From contig JADJEF010000018.1 of the NCBI GenBank assembly GCA_016702335.1, positions 186,001 to 250,000 on the forward strand: a stretch of DNA of 64,000 nucleotides, read 5' to 3'. A program made the position numbers and the translations under genes. Of the stretch, positions 1-9,035 are shown piece by piece; the first letter of the stretch is position 1; each line of letters begins with the position of its first letter. The notes beneath the pieces were generated by a model. The model saw only the letters and a list, made by a program, of their open reading frames with translations, was not told where the DNA came from and searched no databases. Source of the stretch: Rhodocyclaceae bacterium (GTDB lineage: Bacteria; Pseudomonadota; Gammaproteobacteria; Burkholderiales; Rhodocyclaceae).

Positions 1-1216
1 TTCCCCTAACGGTGGTAACAAGGGTAAAGGTGATGGCCCGCCCGATCTTGAGGAAATTTGGCGAGATTTCAACCGCCGGTTGTCAGGATTGTTTGGTAAG
101 CGTGGTGGCGAGCCGTCACCAGTTTCACCCATTCGTCCGGGACAAATCGGCGGGGGATTTGCCGCGATAGCGGGATTGGCTGCCGTGCTCTGGCTCAGTA
201 GCGGGTATTACATTGTTGATGCGAGTGAGCGGGGAGTCGTTCTACAGTTCGGTCGCTATAGTGAAACTACTGAACCGGGTTTGCGTTGGCGTTTTCCTTG
301 GCCAGTGGAGAGTCACGAGATCGTTAATCTGACGGGGGTACGTACGGTTGAGGTAGGGTATCGAGGCTCAGAGAAAAATCGCGTCCCGAGAGAGGCTCTC
401 ATGCTGACTGATGACGAGAACATCGTTAGCGTGCAGTTTGCGGTTCAATATCTGATCAAAGACCCAAAGAACTATTTGTTTGCCCAGCGGCACCCGGATG
501 ACTCCGTGATCCAAGCTGCTGAGACGTCGATTCGAGAAGTAGTCGGAAAAAGTCGAATGGACTTTGTTTTGTATGAGAGTCGTGACCAGATAGCCGCCTC
601 TACGCAGAAGTTGATCCAAGACATTCTTGATCGTTACGATACGGGTATCCAGATCCGTTCAGTGAACATGCAAAGTGCTCAACCTCCCGAGCAGGTGCAA
701 TCGGCATTCGATGATGCCGTCAAGGCCGGGCAGGATAAGGAGCGCCAAAAGAATGAAGGACAGGCGTACGCGAATGACGTTGTCCCTAAAGCGCAGGGCA
801 CGGCCTCAAGGTTGCTTCAGGAGGCCGATGGTTATAAGCAGCGCATGATTGCCACTGCAGAGGGTGATGCTTCGCGCTTTAAGCAAATTCTTGCCGAGTA
901 CAGTCGGGCGCCTGAAGTGACGCGGCAGCGGATGTACCTCGAAACCATGCAGCAGGTCTATTCAAATACAAGCAAGGTAATGGTCGATGCTAAAGGGCAG
1001 GGGAATTTGCTCTATCTCCCGCTCGATAAATTGATGCAGGTGACCGCGCCTCTGGTGGTGAGTGATACAAATACGGCACCGCCCGCGGGCATTGCTCCAT
1101 CCATTAATCCAGTGACGTCTGCGCCTCAGCAGACGGTTCCCGACCGAGGGAGCCCTCTGGATCGTCCTGACGCGAAGGCTGCCAGTTTGCGCTCACGCGA
1201 ACGAGGAGATCGCTGA
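1..1216 (+). CDS. hflK: HflK, FtsH protease modulator (5' end missing)
   Basis: Membrane-anchored SPFH/band-7 protein that, with HflC, forms the periplasmic-side complex that modulates the FtsH protease. The frame is open from the first bases of the window (complete codons from base 2), and the Gly/Lys-rich stretch before the first in-frame TTG at 80 reads as typical HflK N-terminus, so the true start is upstream. One membrane segment follows (around IAGLAAVLWLSSGYYI), then the SPFH domain with VVLQFGRYSETTEPGLRW, then a coiled-coil region and a Pro-rich tail. The stop overlaps the hflC start by one base (TGATG), so the two are translationally coupled. Confidence 0.97.
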   Translation, partial: SPNGGNKGKGDGPPDLEEIWRDFNRRLSGLFGKRGGEPSPVSPIRPGQIGGGFAAIAGLAAVLWLSSGYYIVDASERGVVLQFGRYSETTEPGLRWRFPWPVESHEIVNLTGVRTVEVGYRGSEKNRVPREALMLTDDENIVSVQFAVQYLIKDPKNYLFAQRHPDDSVIQAAETSIREVVGKSRMDFVLYESRDQIAASTQKLIQDILDRYDTGIQIRSVNMQSAQPPEQVQSAFDDAVKAGQDKERQKNEGQAYANDVVPKAQGTASRLLQEADGYKQRMIATAEGDASRFKQILAEYSRAPEVTRQRMYLETMQQVYSNTSKVMVDAKGQGNLLYLPLDKLMQVTAPLVVSDTNTAPPAGIAPSINPVTSAPQQTVPDRGSPLDRPDAKAASLRSRERGDR

Positions 1217-2094
1217 TGCACCGCTCAATTCCCGCGCTATTGGCCGCTGGCTTTGCCTTGGCGGTTCTCGCTGCAATGACAATCTTTACTGTTGATCAAC
1301 GTCAATCTGCGATCATTCTTCAGTTTGGCGAAGTGAAGCAGGTGGTTACCGAACCAGGACTGACGTTCAAGTGGCCCCTGATTCAAAATGTTCGGATTTT
1401 TGATCGACGAATTCTGACGTACGACTCGCCTGAGCCCGAGCGATTTATCACTGCGGAGAAAAAGCCGGTCTTGGTGGACTCCTTTATCAAGTGGAAGATC
1501 AGCGACGTTCAGCAGTATTACATTTCCGTTCGAGGCGATGAGCAACTGGCAAGAACGAGGTTGGCCCAGACCGTAAACGCCGGACTTCGTGAGGAGTTCG
1601 GTAAGCGCACAGTTCACGACGTGGTTTCGGGGGAGAGAGAAGATATCATGAACGCAGTTCGTAGCAAGGCGGATACTGAACTTCGTACCATGGGCGTGCA
1701 GATTGTTGACGTGCGGCTAAAGAGGGTGGATTTCCCCCCCGAGGTCTCTGAATCCGTATATCGGCGAATGGAAACCGAGCGAAAGCGCGTAGCTAACGAG
1801 TTGCGCTCTCAGGGCTCTGCAGAAGCGGAGAAAATCAGAGCTGATGCGGATAGGCAAAGGGAGGTTATCGTGGCAGAGGCCTATCGTGACGCCCAGAAAG
1901 CAAAGGGTGAAGGCGACGCCAAGGCTTCTGCGATTTACGGGCGCGCTTTTGGTGAGAACGCAGAGTTTTATGCGTTCTATCGGAGCCTTGAGGCCTATAG
2001 AAACAGCTTCCGCAGCAGGTCTGATGTGCTTGTTGTAGAGCCGGGGAACGATTTCTTTAAATACATGAAAAGCTCAGGGCGTCCTCAGAAATAA
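1216..2094 (+). CDS. hflC: HflC, FtsH protease modulator
   Basis: Partner of HflK. 292 residues, close to the family's usual length. An N-terminal signal-anchor (ALLAAGFALAVLAAMTIF) is followed by the SPFH domain (SAIILQFGEVKQVVTEPGL) and an Ala/Glu/Arg-rich coiled coil around residues 190-245. The start ATG overlaps the hflK stop. The DUF2065 gene begins 14 bases after its stop, an arrangement common in betaproteobacteria. Confidence 0.97.
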   Translation: MHRSIPALLAAGFALAVLAAMTIFTVDQRQSAIILQFGEVKQVVTEPGLTFKWPLIQNVRIFDRRILTYDSPEPERFITAEKKPVLVDSFIKWKISDVQQYYISVRGDEQLARTRLAQTVNAGLREEFGKRTVHDVVSGEREDIMNAVRSKADTELRTMGVQIVDVRLKRVDFPPEVSESVYRRMETERKRVANELRSQGSAEAEKIRADADRQREVIVAEAYRDAQKAKGEGDAKASAIYGRAFGENAEFYAFYRSLEAYRNSFRSRSDVLVVEPGNDFFKYMKSSGRPQK

Positions 2095-2108
2095 CTGTAG
2101 TAAATTTT

Positions 2109-2294
2109 GTGAATACGACTTTTCTTGTTGCTCTTGGCCTGATGCTCGTGATTGAGGGCGTGCTCCCCTTCTTGGCCCCAAAATTGTGGCGAGAGACGTT
2201 TCGCCGTCTCTCAGAATTGGCTGACGGGCAGATTCGCTTTTTGGGTCTGACGTCTCTGGTGGTTGGAGTTCTCGTTCTTACGGTGACTGGCTGA
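2109..2294 (+). CDS. yjeT: DUF2065 family small membrane protein
   Basis: 61-residue protein with two hydrophobic segments separated by a basic loop (LWRETFRRLSELADGQIR). Length, the motif EGVLPFLAPKLWRET and the position between hflC and hisZ fit the DUF2065/YjeT family, whose function is unknown. It uses a GTG start with no clear Shine-Dalgarno sequence. The stop overlaps the hisZ ATG (TGATG), so it is probably co-transcribed and coupled with hisZ. Confidence 0.85.
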   Translation: MNTTFLVALGLMLVIEGVLPFLAPKLWRETFRRLSELADGQIRFLGLTSLVVGVLVLTVTG

Positions 2295-3460
2295 TGCGTT
2301 GGATTCTTCCCGAGTCCATAGAGGATGTACTTCCCGGCGAGGCTATTCGATTGGAGGCACTCCGGCGAGCTATTCTCGACGGCTTTTCCTGTCATGGCTA
2401 CGAGTTCGTCATTCCGCCAATGCTTGAGTTCCTTGACTCTCTTTTGACGGGGAGCGGGGGTGACTTGGATCTTCGAACTTTCAAGTTTATGGATCAGTTG
2501 AGCGGGCGCAGCCTGGGGGTGCGTGCTGACATGACGCCGCAGGTGGCCCGCGTAGATGCCCACTTGCTAAACCGGAAAGGTGTCGCGCGTCTGTGCTATT
2601 GCGGAAGCGTGTTGCATACCCTGCCGAGTGGAATTTTCTCCACGCGCGAGCCAATTCAGATCGGTGCCGAGATTTACGGGCATGAGGGGATCGAGGCAGA
2701 CATCGAGATCATCCGACTCCTTGCCGATTCCTTGCAACTGGCTGGTCTTAGTGCTTCACGAATGGATTTGGGGCATGTTGGAATCTTTCGCGCTTTGGTG
2801 AGTTCTGCCGGTGTTGCCGAGCCCTTGGCGCAAGATCTGTTTTCTGCACTTCAGGCGAAAGATTCGCCGAGAGTCGCCGAACTGGCCGAAACCTTGCCGG
2901 AGGATGTCGCGCGTGCGTTACGGATGCTTCCTCAGCTTTATGGGGGGGCTGATGTGTTGGACTTTGCCTCGCAGGAACTGCGTGTTCCTGGCCTTGCAGG
3001 TGATGCTATCCAGTGTGCATTGGGTGAGTTGAAGACGCTTGCCGCTGCATTGGATGATTTGCCTCTCAGCTTCGATCTTGCCGATTTGCGTGGCTATCAC
3101 TATCACAATGGCGTGGCGTTTGCCGCATACACATACGGTAGTTCAAGCGCAATTGCCCGCGGTGGTCGATACGATAAGGTCAGCGAAGCCTATGGGCGTG
3201 TTCGTCCTGCGACTGGTTTTTCGATGGATTTACGAGAAATCACTCGTTTGGTGCGGGCACCGGCGCTACCGCTAGCCATCCGTGCGCCTTGGTCTGCTGA
3301 TCTTTCATTGATCACCGAGGTGAAGCGCTTGAGAGCAATGGGTGAGCGAGTGTTGGTTGCACTACCAGGGCATCAAGGAACCTGGCGAGAGGCGGGGTGT
3401 GATCGACAATTGGTCCGGAAATCCGGAGTGTGGGTAATCGAAGTGCTTGAGGAAGCTTGA
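2294..3460 (+). CDS. hisZ: HisZ, ATP phosphoribosyltransferase regulatory subunit
   Basis: Class II histidyl-tRNA-synthetase-like protein that lacks aminoacylation activity and activates the short form of HisG in the first step of histidine synthesis. 388 residues. Visible fold motifs are the motif-2 region (RADMTPQVARVDAH) and the motif-3-like ARGGRYDKV, both typical of HisZ. Its presence agrees with the short HisG at 21746-22408, about 18 kb away. It overlaps the DUF2065 gene by one base, and purA starts two bases after its stop. Confidence 0.95.
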   Translation: MRWILPESIEDVLPGEAIRLEALRRAILDGFSCHGYEFVIPPMLEFLDSLLTGSGGDLDLRTFKFMDQLSGRSLGVRADMTPQVARVDAHLLNRKGVARLCYCGSVLHTLPSGIFSTREPIQIGAEIYGHEGIEADIEIIRLLADSLQLAGLSASRMDLGHVGIFRALVSSAGVAEPLAQDLFSALQAKDSPRVAELAETLPEDVARALRMLPQLYGGADVLDFASQELRVPGLAGDAIQCALGELKTLAAALDDLPLSFDLADLRGYHYHNGVAFAAYTYGSSSAIARGGRYDKVSEAYGRVRPATGFSMDLREITRLVRAPALPLAIRAPWSADLSLITEVKRLRAMGERVLVALPGHQGTWREAGCDRQLVRKSGVWVIEVLEEA

Positions 3461-3461
3461 T

Positions 3462-4772
3462 ATGGCCAGAAACGTTGTGGTTATTGGTACCCAGTGGGGT
3501 GATGAAGGCAAAGGCAAGATTGTTGATTGGTTGACTGATCATGCGCAGGGGGTGGTTCGCTTCCAGGGAGGGCACAACGCAGGCCACACACTTGTTATTG
3601 CCGGAAAGAAAACGGTCCTGCACCTTGTACCCTCGGGAATTTTACGTACCGGTGTTACCTGCTATATCGGCAATGGAGTTGTGCTGTCGCCTGACGCATT
3701 GATTAAAGAACTTGACGAGCTTGATTTAGCTGGTAGTGACGCCGAGGCCCGCATCCGGATTTCAGAGGCTTGTCCGTTGATTCTGCCCTACCATCAAGCG
3801 ATCGATGTTGCACGCGAGGCTGCACGTGGTAGTGCGAAAATCGGAACAACAGGTCGTGGTATCGGTCCGGCTTACGAGGACAAGGTCGCTCGTCGGGCGA
3901 TCAGACTGCAAGACTTGTTGCATCCGAAGCGGTTCGCCGAGAAATTGGCCGAACTTCTGGAATACCACAATTTTGTATTGAAAAATTTTCACGGGGCCGC
4001 CGCCGTGGATTTTCAAAAAGTTCTGGATGGGGCGCTTTCTGTCGCTCCGCGGCTAACGCGAATGGTGGCTGATGTACCTCGGGCTCTGTACGATGCACAC
4101 AAGGCTGGTGCCAACCTTTTGTTCGAAGGCGCGCAAGGCACACTTCTGGATATCGATCATGGCACGTATCCATTCGTCACATCGTCGAATTGTGTCGCTG
4201 GTGCAGCCGCGGCCGGAGCTGGAGTTGGCCCTGGAATGTTGCACTATGTTTTGGGCATTACCAAGGCTTATACCACTCGTGTCGGTAGCGGACCATTCCC
4301 CACGGAGTTGTATGACGCTGTCGATAAACTCGATCCTGTCGGCAAGCATATGGCCACCCGGGGGCATGAGTTTGGTGCGACGACCGGCCGTGCTCGCCGC
4401 TGCGGATGGTTCGATGCCGCGGCACTGAAGCGGTCGATTCAGATCAACGGCGTATCCGGTCTGTGCGTGACGAAACTAGACGTGCTTGATGGACTCGAGG
4501 AAATGAAGATTTGCACTGGTTACAAGATAGATGATCGATTTTCCGACATATTGCCGGTCGGGGCTGATGATCTTGCGCAATGTCAGCCTGTTTACGAGAC
4601 TATGCCTGGCTGGTCAGATAGCACGGTTGGCATCAAGACACTCGATGGCCTACCCGCAGCAGCTCGCGCGTACATCAAGCGCATGGAAGAACTTTGCGGT
4701 GTGCCTGTCGATATGATCTCTACCGGTCCTGACCGTGAGGAAACCATCGTTCTCCGTCATCCATTCAAGTAG
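3462..4772 (+). CDS. purA: PurA, adenylosuccinate synthetase
   Basis: Condenses IMP and aspartate using GTP to give adenylosuccinate, the first committed step to AMP. The P-loop-like GDEGKGK at the N-terminus, GHNAGHT, and TTGRGIGPAYEDK are all intact. 436 residues, the usual length. I chose the ATG at 3462 (MARNVVVIGTQWGDEGKGK) over the upstream TTG at 3447 because that TTG lies inside the end of hisZ and adds non-family sequence. A hairpin terminator follows at 4801. Confidence 0.98.
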   Translation: MARNVVVIGTQWGDEGKGKIVDWLTDHAQGVVRFQGGHNAGHTLVIAGKKTVLHLVPSGILRTGVTCYIGNGVVLSPDALIKELDELDLAGSDAEARIRISEACPLILPYHQAIDVAREAARGSAKIGTTGRGIGPAYEDKVARRAIRLQDLLHPKRFAEKLAELLEYHNFVLKNFHGAAAVDFQKVLDGALSVAPRLTRMVADVPRALYDAHKAGANLLFEGAQGTLLDIDHGTYPFVTSSNCVAGAAAAGAGVGPGMLHYVLGITKAYTTRVGSGPFPTELYDAVDKLDPVGKHMATRGHEFGATTGRARRCGWFDAAALKRSIQINGVSGLCVTKLDVLDGLEEMKICTGYKIDDRFSDILPVGADDLAQCQPVYETMPGWSDSTVGIKTLDGLPAAARAYIKRMEELCGVPVDMISTGPDREETIVLRHPFK

Positions 4773-4800
4773 AGTCAACCGCGACACTAAAAAAGGAAAA

Positions 4801-4826
4801 GGGCCGATCAGACGTATGGTCGGCCC
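4801..4826. terminator. Hairpin terminator between purA and tRNA-Leu
   Basis: GC-rich inverted repeat (gggccgat ... gtcggccc) with an A-rich run before it (aaaaaaggaaaa) and a moderate T-rich run after it (ttcagctttattt). Read on the minus strand, the hairpin is followed by TTTTCCTTTTTT, so it should end the tRNA-Leu transcript well and the purA transcript less well. Probably bidirectional. Confidence 0.8.
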
Positions 4827-4859
4827 TTCAGCTTTATTTACTTAGGTTTCTTCAATCGC

Positions 4860-4944
<85 letters not shown>

Positions 4945-4962
4945 AGCATTGAAGAGCGCTGA

Positions 4963-4990
4963 ATTCTATAGGAATTGCCTACCTTGTCAA
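4963..4990 (-). promoter_or_regulatory. Predicted sigma-70 promoter of tRNA-Leu
   Basis: Minus-strand -35 TTGACA (complement of 4985-4990) and -10 TAGAAT (complement of 4963-4968) with a 16-base spacer, placed about 20 bases before the tRNA 5' end. The -35 box overlaps the rnr start codon at 4984. Confidence 0.75.
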
Positions 4991-7179
4991 ACAAGACCTC
5001 AAAGAAAATCAAAGTTTCGGCTGTGCGCAGAAAGGATCCGTTTCTTCAGCGCGAATCGGAAAAATACGCAGATCCTCTGCCTAGTCGTGAGTACGTGACT
5101 CAAACCTTGGCCGAGCAGGGGATACCGCTTGAGTTCAAACGTTTGTGCAAGATTCTTACCATCGAAGACGAAGAATGCGAGGCGTTTCAGCGCCGGCTTG
5201 GTGCAATGGCCCGCGATGGACAGTTGATGCAGAACCGGAAAAGTGAGTGGCTGATTCCGGATCGTCTGGATTTGATTGCCGGAAAAGTTGCTGGCCATCC
5301 TGATGGATACGGATTCTTGACACCCGATGCCGATGGTGAGGATGCGTATCTGTCGGCGAAGGAGATGACAAAGGTCCTTCATGGGGACAAGGTGCTTGCC
5401 CGAATTATTGGTGTGGATCGCAAGGGGCGTGCGGAGGCGCAAATTGTCGAGGTGACTAATCGGGCAAACAGCAGAGTCGTCGGGCGTGTGTACGAGGAAC
5501 ACGGGGTGCGCTTTGTCGTTGCTGAAAACAAGAGGATCAGTCAGGATATTCTGCTAGCGTCGGATGGAATAAAAGGTCCGAAGTTTCAGCCTGGTCAGGT
5601 CGTAACGGTTGAGCTTGTTGCGCAGCCAAGCAAACATTCGCAGCCGATTGGACGTGTTGTTGAGGTACTTGGAAACTACGCTGCCCCAGGGATGGAGATA
5701 GAGATAGCGTTGCGAAAGCATGAATTGCCATACGAGTTTTCGGCGAAAGCAACAACAGATGCCAGCAAGCTGCCGGACAGAGTTACGGACTTGGATTGGC
5801 ATGGACGTGAAGATTTGACCGGTTTGCCTTTGGTGACCATCGATGGCGAAACTGCGCGTGATTTTGATGACGCGGTCTATTGTGCGAGACAAGGTAAGGG
5901 CTATCGCCTGATCGTGGCAATTGCTGATGTATCCCACTACGTCATTGAAGGCGGCGCGCTCGATCTCGACGCCTACGAACGAGGAACCTCGGTTTATTTT
6001 CCTCGAAGAGTTATTCCAATGCTCCCGGAGGAACTATCGAATGGATTGTGCTCGCTCAATCCCCGTGTCCAAAGATTGTGCATGGTTTGCGACATGCAGG
6101 TGTCTGGCTCAGGTGAGATTCGCCGCTATCAATTTTATCCAGCCGTTATTTTTTCGCATGCGAGGCTGACTTATACCCAAGTTGCTGCAGCCCTTTACGA
6201 AGGTGACTTAGCCGAACAAAAGCGTTTGGGCGAATTAGTGCCGCACTTGCAGGTGCTCGATGAGGTTTTTAGACAGTTTGCAAAGGCACGTGCCAAGCGT
6301 GGAGCAATAGACTTTGAGACTGTCGAGACTCGTATGGAGTTTGATGAAAACAGCAAGATTGCTGCCATTACCCCCTATGAGAGGAATGATGCGCACCGCC
6401 TCATCGAGGAGTGCATGCTGGCAGCCAACGTCTGCGCTGCTGACTTCTTGGAGCAGAAAAACTGTCCCGGGTTATACCGTGTGCATGAAGGGCCGACGCC
6501 GGAGCGCCTTATAAAGCTTCGTGATTTTCTTGGAACATTCGGTTTGCAACTGGGAGGAGGCGAGTCACCTGCTGCTAAGGACTATGCCAAGCTACTAGAG
6601 AAGATTGGAAAGCGCCCTGATCGACAGCTCTTGCAGACGGTTATGCTCAGATCACTACGGCAAGCAGTCTATACGCCAGATAATCTTGGCCACTTTGGAC
6701 TCGCGTACGAACGTTATGCGCACTTTACTTCGCCTATCAGGCGCTATCCCGACTTGATGGTGCATCGAGTCATCAAGTCGGCGCTGGCAGGACGGCGATA
6801 TGAGCCAAAAATTGGGAGTGGGGATTGGTTGGAGATCGGTGGGCATTGCTCGATGACAGAGCGTCGTGCCGATGATGCGACGCGCGATGTGGAAGCCTGG
6901 TTGAAGTGCTTTTACATGCAGGACCGTATTGGCGAAAAATTCTCGGGAAGTATTTCCTCGGTCGTTCCCTTTGGAATTTTTGTGGCGCTGGATGATGTCT
7001 TCGTGGAGGGGCTAGTGCACGTGTCGGAACTAGGTCAAGACTACTTTCATTTTGACGATGCTGCCCATGCGATGGTGGGGCAGCGCACTGGTCGCCGCTA
7101 TCGCTTGTCAGATCGAGTCAACGTCCAACTTGTACGGGTTGATATGGAGGCGAACAAGATTGACTTTCGTCTTGTGTGA
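4984..7179 (+). CDS. rnr: RNase R, 3'-5' exoribonuclease
   Basis: Processive 3'-5' RNA exonuclease of the RNB family, acting on structured RNA, rRNA and mRNA decay intermediates. Order: N-terminal helix-turn-helix-like region, cold-shock domains (HPDGYGFLTPDADGEDAYLS), RNB catalytic domain with DGETARDFDDAVY carrying the metal-binding aspartates, RYAHFTSPIRRYPDL, and a C-terminal S1 domain (FSGSISSVVPFGIFVALDD). About 731 residues; it ends right after S1 and lacks the long Lys-rich tail of the E. coli enzyme. I chose TTG 4984 because AGGA lies about 10 bases upstream; TTG 4975 would be too close to it. GTG 5023 aligns with the E. coli start and remains possible. Confidence 0.95.
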   Translation: MSNKTSKKIKVSAVRRKDPFLQRESEKYADPLPSREYVTQTLAEQGIPLEFKRLCKILTIEDEECEAFQRRLGAMARDGQLMQNRKSEWLIPDRLDLIAGKVAGHPDGYGFLTPDADGEDAYLSAKEMTKVLHGDKVLARIIGVDRKGRAEAQIVEVTNRANSRVVGRVYEEHGVRFVVAENKRISQDILLASDGIKGPKFQPGQVVTVELVAQPSKHSQPIGRVVEVLGNYAAPGMEIEIALRKHELPYEFSAKATTDASKLPDRVTDLDWHGREDLTGLPLVTIDGETARDFDDAVYCARQGKGYRLIVAIADVSHYVIEGGALDLDAYERGTSVYFPRRVIPMLPEELSNGLCSLNPRVQRLCMVCDMQVSGSGEIRRYQFYPAVIFSHARLTYTQVAAALYEGDLAEQKRLGELVPHLQVLDEVFRQFAKARAKRGAIDFETVETRMEFDENSKIAAITPYERNDAHRLIEECMLAANVCAADFLEQKNCPGLYRVHEGPTPERLIKLRDFLGTFGLQLGGGESPAAKDYAKLLEKIGKRPDRQLLQTVMLRSLRQAVYTPDNLGHFGLAYERYAHFTSPIRRYPDLMVHRVIKSALAGRRYEPKIGSGDWLEIGGHCSMTERRADDATRDVEAWLKCFYMQDRIGEKFSGSISSVVPFGIFVALDDVFVEGLVHVSELGQDYFHFDDAAHAMVGQRTGRRYRLSDRVNVQLVRVDMEANKIDFRLV

Positions 7180-7249
7180 TGACTATCAGGGATATCGTGA
7201 TTGAGTCCTGACGTAGAATCAACTCCGCTGACAGAAAAGGAACCTTGGT

Positions 7250-8428
7250 ATGTTTACTGGCGTTGTTGATTTGCCGTGGTGGGGGTATTTCGTATCCGCA
7301 CTTTGTTTAACGCATGTCACGATTGCCGCAGTTACTATTTTTCTGCATCGGCATCAAGCGCACCGGGCATTGGAGTTAGGGCCCATCCCCAGCCATTTCT
7401 TCCGCTTGTGGTTGTGGCTGACGACCGGTATGGTGACAAAAGAGTGGGCTGCCGTGCACCGCAAGCACCATGCCAAATGTGAGACAGTCGAGGATCCTCA
7501 CAGTCCGCGTACTTACGGCATTAGCCGTGTCCTTTGGCGAGGCGTCTTCTTGTATGTGAAAGAGGCGAAAAATTCAGAAACATTGAGCCGCTACGGGCAT
7601 GGAACACCTGATGACTGGATGGAGCGTAAGGTGTATTCGCGTTGCCCCAAGCTGGGCTTGTTGGTGACTTTGTTGGCCGATGTGGTGATCTTCGGTCTTG
7701 GCATTGGTACGCTCATCTGGGTGGTGCAAGTTGCGTGGATTCCGTTTTGGGCCGCGGGCGTGATCAACGGATTAGGACACTTTATTGGCTACCGTAACTT
7801 TGGCTGCCCCGATGCCTCGACAAATATTTTCCCTATCGGAGTTTTCATTGGGGGTGAAGAATTGCACAATAACCACCATGCCTATGCAACTTCTGCAAAG
7901 CTCTCGAGTAAATGGTACGAAGTCGACATCGGATGGGCTTACATCCGATCGCTTGAGATGCTCGGGATGGCCAGGGTAAAAAAGATTGCGCCGGAGGTGA
8001 AATTTTCAGCACTTCGCTCAACTGTCGATCTTGTTACTTTGCAAGCAATTATTACCTATCGCTACGATGTGATGGCTCGATACGTCAAGTCCGCGCGCTC
8101 AGTCGCTAAGGACGAGTTCGGTAAGCTCAAGGTTTCAGCCCGCGAGAGACGTGTGTTTAGGAAGGCTTTGGATCAGGGCAGTGTAGCGCTATCTGCAGAA
8201 AGCATTTCCCCTGCAGTTCGTGAGCGAGTTGCGGCATTGTTGTTACAGAGTGAGCCCCTTAAGAAAATCCAGTCTATGAGGGATGAGTTGGAGGCATTGT
8301 GGGCTCGGTCCTCGTCATCTCATGAGCAGTTAGTGAAGCAACTGCAGGACTGGATAGCTTGTGCCGAGGCGAGTGGGATCCGTCAACTGGAAGAGTTCTC
8401 GATGAGTCTGCGTCGCTACGCCGTTTAA
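7250..8428 (+). CDS. Membrane fatty-acid (acyl-CoA delta-9 type) desaturase
   Basis: Integral-membrane di-iron desaturase introducing a double bond into acyl chains. The three histidine boxes are HRHQAH (about residue 33), HRKHH (about 70) and HNNHH (about 204), spaced as in stearoyl-CoA desaturases. Hydrophobic segments flank them. The last roughly 110 residues form a charged helical extension (KDEFGKLKVSARERRVFRKA) beyond the catalytic core. Single gene with its own leader after rnr, closed by the strong inverted repeat at 8438. Confidence 0.92.
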   Translation: MFTGVVDLPWWGYFVSALCLTHVTIAAVTIFLHRHQAHRALELGPIPSHFFRLWLWLTTGMVTKEWAAVHRKHHAKCETVEDPHSPRTYGISRVLWRGVFLYVKEAKNSETLSRYGHGTPDDWMERKVYSRCPKLGLLVTLLADVVIFGLGIGTLIWVVQVAWIPFWAAGVINGLGHFIGYRNFGCPDASTNIFPIGVFIGGEELHNNHHAYATSAKLSSKWYEVDIGWAYIRSLEMLGMARVKKIAPEVKFSALRSTVDLVTLQAIITYRYDVMARYVKSARSVAKDEFGKLKVSARERRVFRKALDQGSVALSAESISPAVRERVAALLLQSEPLKKIQSMRDELEALWARSSSSHEQLVKQLQDWIACAEASGIRQLEEFSMSLRRYAV

Positions 8429-8437
8429 TGGTAGCAG

Positions 8438-8488
8438 GAACAATCCAATAAAAAACCCGCCGATGGCGGGTTTTTTATTGGATTGTTC
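8438..8488. terminator. Perfect 24-bp-arm bidirectional terminator
   Basis: Two 24-base arms (8438-8461 and 8465-8488) are exactly complementary around the 3-base loop gat. The core cccgcc/ggcggg is flanked by A6/T6 runs, giving a U tract on either strand. It sits between the convergent desaturase and rpmG genes and should stop transcription from both sides. Confidence 0.93.
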
Positions 8489-8493
8489 GACAG

Positions 8494-8661
8494 CTACTTT
8501 AACTTTACTTCTTTGTATGCCACATGCTTTCTGGCCTTGGGGTCATATTTCATGAACTCCAACTTCCCAGGGGTAGTCTTTTTGTTTTTTGATGTGGTGT
8601 AGAAGTGCCCGGTACCCGCAGTGGATTCCAGCTTGATTTTTTCGCGACCGCCTTTGGCCAT
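8494..8661 (-). CDS. rpmG: 50S ribosomal protein L33
   Basis: 55 residues, MAKGGREKIKLESTAGTGHF at the N-terminus and HVAYKEVKLK at the end, the standard proteobacterial L33. No zinc-binding CXXC pairs, so it is the zinc-independent form. It follows rpmB on the minus strand with a 27-base gap, the usual rpmB-rpmG operon, and ends just before the bidirectional terminator. Confidence 0.98.
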   Translation of the reverse strand: MAKGGREKIKLESTAGTGHFYTTSKNKKTTPGKLEFMKYDPKARKHVAYKEVKLK

Positions 8662-8688
8662 AGTCTATGCTCCTTGAGTCAGTATGGA

Positions 8689-8925
8689 TTAAACGCGCTC
8701 GCCACGACCGCGCAACTCGGCCAGAATGACATCAATGCCCTTCTTGTCGATTGTGCGTAAGCCAGCATTGGAAACACGCAGACTTACCCACCGATTCTCT
8801 GCCTCTACCCAGAATCGACGGCTGTGCAAATTGGGAAGAAAACGGCGCTTGGTTTTGTTGTTGGCGTGGGACACATGGTGCCCAACCATCGGGGACTTAC
8901 CGGTTACTTGACAGACGCGAGACAT
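8689..8925 (-). CDS. rpmB: 50S ribosomal protein L28
   Basis: 78 residues starting MSRVCQVTGKSPMVGHHVSH, a typical L28. The ATG at 8925 is preceded by AGGAG at a suitable distance; an in-frame upstream Met adds only MQSAFQEHQ and has no such support. First gene of the rpmB-rpmG operon. Confidence 0.98.
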   Translation of the reverse strand: MSRVCQVTGKSPMVGHHVSHANNKTKRRFLPNLHSRRFWVEAENRWVSLRVSNAGLRTIDKKGIDVILAELRGRGERV

Positions 8926-8962
8926 CTGATGCTCCTGAAAGGCAGATTGCACAAAGGCCGAG

Positions 8963-8992
8963 AGTTTAACAGATACTCGTGATTAAATTCAA
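8963..8992 (-). promoter_or_regulatory. Predicted sigma-70 promoter of rpmB-rpmG
   Basis: Minus strand: -35 TTGAAT (complement of 8987-8992), 18-base spacer, -10 TAAACT (complement of 8963-8968), about 38 bases before the rpmB start. Motif match only. Confidence 0.55.
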
Positions 8993-9035
8993 ATTCGCTA
9001 AATGAAATAAAGCAGCGGAAAAGCAGGCTACTGCC

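Noticed and set aside
1..79. TTG at 80 as the start of hflK
   Set aside because: The frame is open upstream and already reads as HflK N-terminus (GNKGKGDGPPDLEEIWRDFN), so the gene is simply cut by the window edge.
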